DNA of 64,000 bases from Mytilus californianus (taxonomy: Eukaryota; Mollusca; Bivalvia; Mytilida; Mytilidae), in NCBI RefSeq assembly GCF_021869535.1, contig NW_026262679.1:43446426-43510425 (forward strand), given 5' to 3'. The position numbers and the translations under genes are program-made. The notes below the pieces were generated by a model that was not told the origin of the DNA, made no database searches, and saw only the letters and a list, made by a program, of their open reading frames with translations. Shown in pieces: positions 52,401 through 61,400 of the stretch (position 1 is the first letter of the stretch; each line of letters opens with the position of its first letter).

Positions 52401-55400
52401 CGGTTTTTGTTTGTTGCTGTGTATCATATTTGTTTTACGTTTATTCATTTTTTCATAAATCAGGCAGTTTGTTTTCTTGTATGAATTGTTTTGCATTTGT
52501 CATCATGGGGTCTTTTAAAGCTTGCTATGCGGTATGGGTTTGCTCATGGTTGAATGCCATATGGTGACCTATAGCTGCTAACTTCTACGTGAATTTGGTT
52601 TCTGGTGAAGAGTTGTCTCATTAGCAATCATACCGAATCTGCTTATTTTTATATTTGGTAGTCCCTTCCTATGGCCTATAATAATAGCTACCCTTCTACA
52701 TCTATGTAAAAGGACTATCCTGTATTCATATCTCCATTGCTCTTTGCTGATTAAATGTTTCAGACCCTGTTTAATAGATACAGAACTTAACAAGTAGAAT
52801 TTAAATTGTGAGATGCCAGCATGCAATTACTAATGTACCTACAAATTGTATACATAACTTACTCTAGCATAATAAGGGAATGCGTCCTTAAAATATCCAT
52901 GTGTGTCATCTTCAAATTTCAGTTTGACAGCTTCAAATGTCATTTCTGGTCCCTTGACTGTCCCATTTAAAGATATGCCTATAAAACAAGAATAAAGAAT
53001 ACTGGTAAACACTTGGCAGTATCTGATCACAAGAAAAGTTACTTCTCTTACGTTTTTGGATTGTTACCTATTTCCAACATGGAAAGATATATATATCACA
53101 CTGAACAGTGTGTGATATGAATAAGTTATATGAAGAATTCCCTAGCCTGCAGGTCAAAAATCGGGGAAAAAAGGCAAATTGTGGATTTCAGGTTGAAATG
53201 ACCTTGTTTAGACTGCCACACCTAGTAGATAGATTTCTGTCAGTCTAAGCACTTTTGTGGGTATTGTGCTCACTATAATCTGATGAATTCTCTTGTAAGA
53301 CCCCATACCTGAAGTTTGTCTGACAGCAACACATAACTAACTTCCTATCGGAGTAATACATACCTGTGACATGCTCTGTGACTGTAGCATTTATCATCAA
53401 GTTTCCATATCTACTGAAGTTGGAGGAATCTAGCATTAGTTCTGAACCATCTACTATATATGTCTCACAGCCATCAATCTGTAAAACAGGACTTAGGATA
53501 ACCATACAAATTTAAAATCAAGCTTTAATCTTGCTTATGTGTGAAAATTGTGGACAGACAAAAGGAAGAGGCTCCCAAGTGTCAACATTGTCTATTATTA
53601 TACCTCAGTTATCATTTTCTATATAAAATAAGTACACAATATTTTCAGTATTTTTCAAATTGCAAGCGTTGAAACTATTTGTCCTTGATGAAACTACTTG
53701 ACCGCAAGTGTCATTGTATTTTGTGGAATTTCAACTGCAGCTATGGGACTTGAGGATGTTGAGAATACTGCATTTTACCTATTGTATCTAGGGTTGACGT
53801 TAGTGCGGGACATAGCCTTAGATGAAGTAAACGTTAAACAGTATGGTTGTGTTTCTGCTTTTTATATAACGATAGCTGATTTAGCCCCCTCTTTCGGTAT
53901 ATTAAAACACTTACTGACTGGATATTCATGGAATAGTAAGTTTATTGTCACCTGATGTGCAACTATTGCCCTGAGGCGTAGCCGAGGGCAATAGTTGTAT
54001 CCGAGGGGACTCCACTCATACCCAGTTAATAAGTATAAATTATGCACCTGAACACTATACTTATTACTGAATCAATTATTGAAATAACCATTAAAGTCTT
54101 CAGAATTTTTCCCAATAAGACTTTTTTAGGAGCAGTGTTGTCAATGGCTGTTTTTCTTGTGTTTTCCTTAATTTGTTTGGCTGGTCATACAATCAGGTAT
54201 GGTTACCTTTTCAGGGTATCTCATATCATTTACCTTATTTTAGAAAACATTCTAAATGGTCTGTAAAACTGTTCCCAAAATAGATAAATACTTTAACTGT
54301 ATATAATTGTCAAGGACAATTTTAAGTAAATAGTGTATTTCTTTTTTCCTTATCAACAACTTTTTTCAAAGGGTTCTCATATATATTTCATAATTATTTC
54401 CTATAAACTGTTAACACAGAGATATGTCTCGCCTATTTGTTATTTTGATAATGCAAATGTTGAAATTAAAATAGCAATACTTTAACATGTAAGTTATATG
54501 CAAATATTCAAAGTCAATGAACCATGACTGAAGGTACAGGGCTAAACAATCTCCATGGAAATGAGATGTGCCAATGCTAATACAACTGCAAACAAAATAC
54601 CATTGACTTTTCATATGTCGTTCCCTTTAAACAAACCTAAACACAAACATTAACTTGTAAACTATGTAAATGAAACTTGCAAATGCCAATACATTTGCAT
54701 ACCGAATATCATTGACTTAACATTAGTGTTCATCTTAAACTGACCTAATCGCAAACCAATACATGTAAACTAAGCATACCAATTATCATTGACCTACCAC
54801 TAACAGTTACCCTTAAACTGACCTAATCACAAACTAATACATGAAAACTAAGCAAAAGTTTCAAAGTCAATAGACCATGAATGAGGGGGTGGGGCCAATT
54901 AATCTCCATGGAAATGAGATATGCCAATGCTTATACAACAGCATACCGAATATCATTGACCTACCACTAGTGGTTCCCCATAAACTGACCTAATCACAAA
55001 CTAATACATGTAAACTAAGCAAAGTTTCAAAGTCAATAGACCTTGACTGAGGGGTAAGGACCAAATATTCTCCATGGAAATGAGATGTGCTAATGCTTAT
55101 ACAACTGCATACCAATTATCATTGACCTACCACTAGTGGTTCCCCATAAACTGACCTAATCACAAACTAATACATGTAAACTAAGCAAAGTTTCAAAGTC
55201 AAAAGACCTTGACTGAGGGGGCTGGGCCAAATAATCTCCATGGTAATGAGATGTGCCAATGCTAATACAACTGCATACCAAATATCATTGACCTACCACT
55301 AGTGGTTCACCATGAACTAGACCTAATCACAAACTAATACATTGTTGACGCCTTTGACGCCGCTGCCGCCGGAGACAGCATACCTTTGTCTCGCTTTTTG

Positions 55401-58400
55401 ACTCCGTCAAGGCGAGACAAAATCATGAAACTATATTTTTGTGAAAAATTGCCCTAAAATCAAATCAAAGTCAACAAGGTTTGCATAAGTATAAATAGTC
55501 TGCCCACTGGAATGTTTACTTTAAAACTAGAAAAAAAGTAAAAGCAGGTTTTGCATTTACTATATAACTTTGTCAATTTTTTCTTGTCTTAATTTTTAAG
55601 ATGCTCACATCCATTATTCTGTTGGCACAAGGTCTTTCTGAATTATCTCTGCTGCGGTAGTAGTAAAAGTATGGACTGGTATCTTGGAAACACACAGATA
55701 TTTCTACTTTCCCTTTGACTGGTTTGCCATAGGTGTACCTAAATATAAAGTAGCATACACATTAGTTTTGTTTTAACAGCTTTTAATACAACATGCACAA
55801 GGTAAGAAAATCTTTTACACTCAATAATGAAATTTTCGTTTTAGTAATATACATATTTTCAATGAAAAACCTAATAAAATTTTCATTGAAAAACCTAATA
55901 ACTAAATGTAGTTATAAAACCAATACTCACTTGGCACAAACTGTTCCTTGAATAGTTTCAGTTGTAGGTAATAAAAATGTTGGAGCTGTGATCGTGACTT
56001 CATATTTGGGCAACACTAAAATAAAAATATAAAAAATCATTGTGATTTAAAAAATTACTAATTTTTTAACTGCCACTTCAATAGATTGAATTAAAGCCTT
56101 TCTTTCATGACAATTGTATATCATAAGTATAGAAAAGCAGTAGGGCGGATTTATATAATAATAAATTAAGACATTTTTGAGTCAAGTTGATCCACTCCTG
56201 ATTCTTTCATATATGGGTAAAGCCAAAAAGGTGCTCCAAATTGGTCAAATAACCATCTGAAGCTTAAATCCCAATTTTAAAATATTTAATATATGTTATT
56301 TGATTACAACTTGTTATTGTGCATCAGTGACATGATGAAGCAGAAGATTTGATAAATATCAAATATCCGCTAATTCAATGTGTCTTGTTATTGAGGTTTG
56401 TCAAACCTAGATCTGTATGTTCCTGTGTCCCAAGCGTGACATGGAAACCCCCTTCTAACAAAAAATATACCTGGTTGTTTTTATGGGCAAAAGAAAAACG
56501 GAAAGTAAGTTAAATCGTCAGAAAAGTGTTGTTGCACTATAAATCCGTCAAAGTTTTGCGTGAAATGCAGTAAAATTAATCAAAGAAACGATTATTTCGA
56601 CAGGGTTAGTAATGTTATATTGACAATAAGACTACAATGGTAAAAATAACGCACGGGGTTTTCCGCGATATTGTCATCTGCGGAACATTTGATTGGTTCC
56701 TGTCATATTCATGCCCCGTCGTATCTCGGCTGTTTCAAATAGTTCTAGTTTTGGTTTCGTATTCCGTTTTATGAGAAGCATAGAATGGCAAGTTTGTAAT
56801 GTCAAAATAACGTTAAACGTACGTAAATGTTTATTCCTTATTATTAACGGAAAGATTTTATCCAGGGAGAAAAAAATACTTTGTTTCATTTCAAAATTGC
56901 TATATATACGAAACTAAATGTAAGCATCACTATCATTCATGGATGAAAATGGAAGAACAACTCGATGGTAAGTTTTGAGAAAATGTCAAACTAATAACGA
57001 CCAGGGCGTCAAACAAAGTATAACGACCAAACCATTCTGTCAAATTGACACTGTGTTATATAATTTTTACCAAAATTATATGCTTAGAATGATAAGAACT
57101 AACGACAATAACGCATTCAAACACCCAAGTCAAACCGTTCATTCACTTTTTACGGTAACATCGATATGACCGTTACTTGACCAATTTTGTCAACCCAGTC
57201 AATATAACACCTAGGATGTAGATGATCTTTGTAGAGATATACTGCACCACAGTGTCTTCCCTAGAAAATTTTTCATGCATGGTGGGTCCATGGTGAATTT
57301 GCAACGCGGCGCGCGACGCTTCTTTTTCCAGAATTAGTAACACTACATAATTTATATGTTTAAAGCCATATACCAATCTAATTGTTTTCTTATAGGTACA
57401 GCAATTCATATAAGTCTGTCATGGAACTTTAAAGTATTTATTACAGATGAGAGGAAGACTTTATAAACAATAATAAAAATAATCCAGTCTGCAATAGTTA
57501 TTTACAAAATAATGCCATGTAGGCCTACACATTATTTTGTTGATATCTTCCTCTGTTTCAACTTTCCAAAGGTCACCACACATTTTTCAAAATCAAAATC
57601 TTCCTCCTTTGGTCCTTCAATTGATATATGCATTAAGCAATTCAGCACTTTTTGGCATAGTCTTTTTCTCAAAGGTGTTTTAACTCTGTTTAAGCATGAA
57701 AAACACCTTTCACAATCAGCTGTTGAAACTGGCAATGGAAGACTCAATACTGCATACTTAGACAGACAAGGATACAAAGTTCCAAGACTGGCAACTTTGT
57801 TCATTGTCTGCCTAAATGTCATGTCTTTACATTCTTTCACTAACAGTGTCCTCAGTTTGCTCATAGAATGGTTTCAGCATCAACAGCAAGTTGTTAAATA
57901 AAACTTTGAATGTCGTCATTGCTTCACAGAGATTTTACAGGAAACAATAAAACAAAGTTTATTGTGTTAATTACAGAAGTCATCAATAAAGAATACCTGA
58001 CATACGGACATACGGATGACATTGTTTTGAAGCTAAGCTGACATTTTATTTCATGACAATTTGTAACTATTTTTTTTAAATACATCTCTGTCCAATTTAT
58101 TTATAACACTTCGTAATTGTAAAAAAATCGTAAGGGTTCCGAGGAACCCAGTGTCTCGCCTACTTTTTCTGTTAATCGCAGGCTCAACAAAAATGAGGAA
58201 GTAAATCAATAAAAATATTCCTCTTGATACTATCTTTTGATTGTAAGAAGCTTCTGTCCAAGTTTGGTAAAAATCCATGATAGTTTATGAATCTAATAAA
58301 TGTTTAAAAACTTAACTGCAGACTGAATGTAATGTTAACTGAAAGAAAACAAAATTTCATTCTAGATACTAGCATTTGATCATAAACAAGCTTCTGTCCA

Positions 58401-61400
58401 AGTTTGGTACAAACCCAGGATAGTTTAAGAAAGTTATTAAAATTTTAAAAACTTTAACCACAGAGTGAATGTAATATTTCCTGGCAGAAAAACTAAGTCC
58501 ATTTATAAGTAAAATACGGAAAAAATGGAATTTTATTTTTCAAAATTTACTTCTGTATACTATCTTATGATCATAAACAAGCTTCTGTCCAAGTTTGGTA
58601 GAAATCAAGGATAGTTTAAGAAAGTTATTAAAATTTCAAAAACTTTAACCACAGAGTGAATATTTGTGGACGCCGCCGACGACAACGACAACAACGACGC
58701 CGACGGAATGTAGGATCGCTATGTCTCGCTTTTTCGACTAAAGTCGAAGGCTCGACAAAAACCTATCTTGCCGAAGTGAAAGAAATTAAGCCCCACTTGT
58801 GTAAAAAACGGCAAATGAATCCGCTACACTTAAGCTTCATGTGACCCATTCAAATAAAAGTAGAACAACACAAGTTTATTAAAAACAATATTTCCGTAAA
58901 TAACTACGTATGTTTTGAAAGTTTTTCTATCAAATCTTTTAAATATTTCATAAGACACGTCTTTTTCTCGGCCCGGTGGCGGTGATGTGTATTCTTTGAT
59001 ATAATCAATCAACCGCGACTAATCTAAAAATAACTGATTGTTGTGACCAATCAAAAAATAATTCATCGATGTAAATATAGCTGATGAAAAAACTGCGAAA
59101 CTTTATTAAAACAAAAGTTTTGTCCATTCTCGGTGAAATTACGTAAGTTTTATTTTATAATACCAGAGTACTATACCAAATTTTAAATTTCTACTTTTTA
59201 AAGATCACAGTAAAATAACGATGTCAAACACCCGTTTTAAGGTGAAATTTATACGCGAAAAGGTTAAACTTTTTATTTAGCACAGAAAGATATGCATTGG
59301 AGATTAATCTGACTATTTATTTATCAGCTAACTGGCCACTTCTATTATGTAACCGAAGTCTCGATATATAACCAACTAATATAATCAAGAAGGTTGTAAA
59401 ATCCCGGCACGCGCGACGTGATGCATCTAATTATCAGTCGGATCAGTTTAAAACACATGTGGCGTGTGGTCACTTGTCACTTCACTTTCAAAATCGATAA
59501 TAAATATTTTACACAGTAATAATTTTCACACATAGCGGGATGCATTGCGGCAATGATGAAAGCATGGCGGTCGAAATTTATGCGTAGCGGTACCGCAATG
59601 CTTGAACAGCCTAGGGAAAACACTGCACCATTCTTTTCATTTAGCTTCTATTTCAACTTACAGATAATAAAGGGGGAAAGTTAATATACATTTAAAAAGG
59701 GTGAAGTAATTTTCAGTGCTTTTTCACAGGGTGTTAGTTGACAATTATATGCATAGTCAATATAACCATGGTCAATTAGAGAGTTAGTTGACACCTTGAT
59801 GTTAGGGTCAATACAACTCCTACTCCCACAGTAGTCCTAAAGCTACTATTACTACTAAAATATGTTGACTTTGGCTTTTAGCCTACAAATCTCTTGTACA
59901 ATAAAAAAATTAAGCCTTTTAGTGAAATTGTAAGCATATTTCCTGCTTCTTTGAAATAGAGCATAAGTTGACGACTAAAGGATTCAAGTCAATATAACCA
60001 TGGTCCAAAAGAGAGTTAGTTGACACATTAATTTTATAGATGTAAATACAGCCTTTTATCAAAAGAACATCAACAATAAACAAGAAAACAGAAAATTGTC
60101 ACAAGACTATAACATGCAAGTTTCTGTCTTGAGACGGTGCAACAAGTTTGTTTTTAAGCACTCAACCTCCCCATACCATTGAATTTGACAATAAAAACAT
60201 GAATGTAGACACAATTCAAATCAATGTGAAGTGGTACTTATTTCCAATGCTGTTTTCAACATGGATAACATACAACATCATAAACATAAGAAGATGTGGT
60301 ATTATTGCCAAAGAAACAACTCTCCACCTAAGACCTAAAGAAGTAAAAAAAAAAAACAATTATAGCCTATAAGGTCACGTTATGGCCTTCAACATGGAGC
60401 CTTGACTCACATTTTCATTCATTTTAAATTTAAAATCATGTATAAAACTATTTTAACTTTATTTATTGCTTTTCAGATCTTTGAGATAAATCAACTGAGT
60501 ATGAACAGTGGAATAGACAGCAGAATGAACTTTAAAATGTTTTTAATTTGTTTAAATAAATGATTTATGGTTTGATTCTTGAATAGTGGTTTAATTATTA
60601 GTATTGTCATACATTAATGTGTTTTATACTTTACTTTCAAAAGTGTTGATTTAATAAGCTCTTGAAAAAAAATTGTCGAAAACAGTTGATCAATAAAGTC
60701 ACCATCTGACATAGCCAAGAGTATCATAACTGTACATATTAAATGAGCAACCTTTGACCAAAGTACAAAGTCAGTTCAAGTGAGCGTAATTAACAATACT
60801 CCTTAATACCAACAGTAAACAATATGTTCCCTTAAATACTGTGAGTAACTCATTAAGTGTCTGTTTACCATCAGGCTAAGCTAACTCTTGCAGTGCACCG
60901 GATAGTTTTATTGGGTTTGAGTTGTTATTTAAGGTTCGTTCTTTTCTTGTTATTTATCTTGATTTCTCCTCTCCCTTTTGGATTTGTGAATTAGTGCACC
61001 TTTATTTTTCTTGCATTCTATAGTTGTCACTTTGATCTGATAGATCTCAGATAGTTTTGGTTATGAGCTTGTGACTTCATTATTAGCTGAACAATAATGA
61101 ACATGAACCCCTGCATGCATTCCAGAATTAAGTTTATATCAAAATAAAGATAATGGATCAAACTCTTTGTGTTAAGATGTTACACCAGATTTCCTGTTTT
61201 TTTTCAGTAAGTTACTTGACATTGTGTCAATATAACAACCAAAAGACGGTAGTGTTGTGAGCAATATAAGCATTCAATCATAATTTGGTAAAATGAAAAA
61301 TAACCATCAGTTACCTAGACAATAGTAGAAAAAAAATCGTTAAAAAAAATGATTTTGAAAAAGGTTAAATTTTAACACTATTCGTCAATATAACCTACAT

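Larger units (their letters stand above)
57250..59622. mobile_element. hAT element with transposase remnant
   Basis: Left CAGTGTCTTCCCTAG, right CTAGGGAAAACA(CTG), with CTGCACCA at both borders (57242-57249, 59623-59630). 2.37 kb, including a decayed transposase C-terminus and an R5 insertion, so non-autonomous. Confidence 0.8.

Noticed and set aside
53698-53955. 85-codon plus-strand frame, hydrophobic, as a membrane protein
   Set aside because: No start context, promoter or similarity; next to a hairpin typical of repeat ends.
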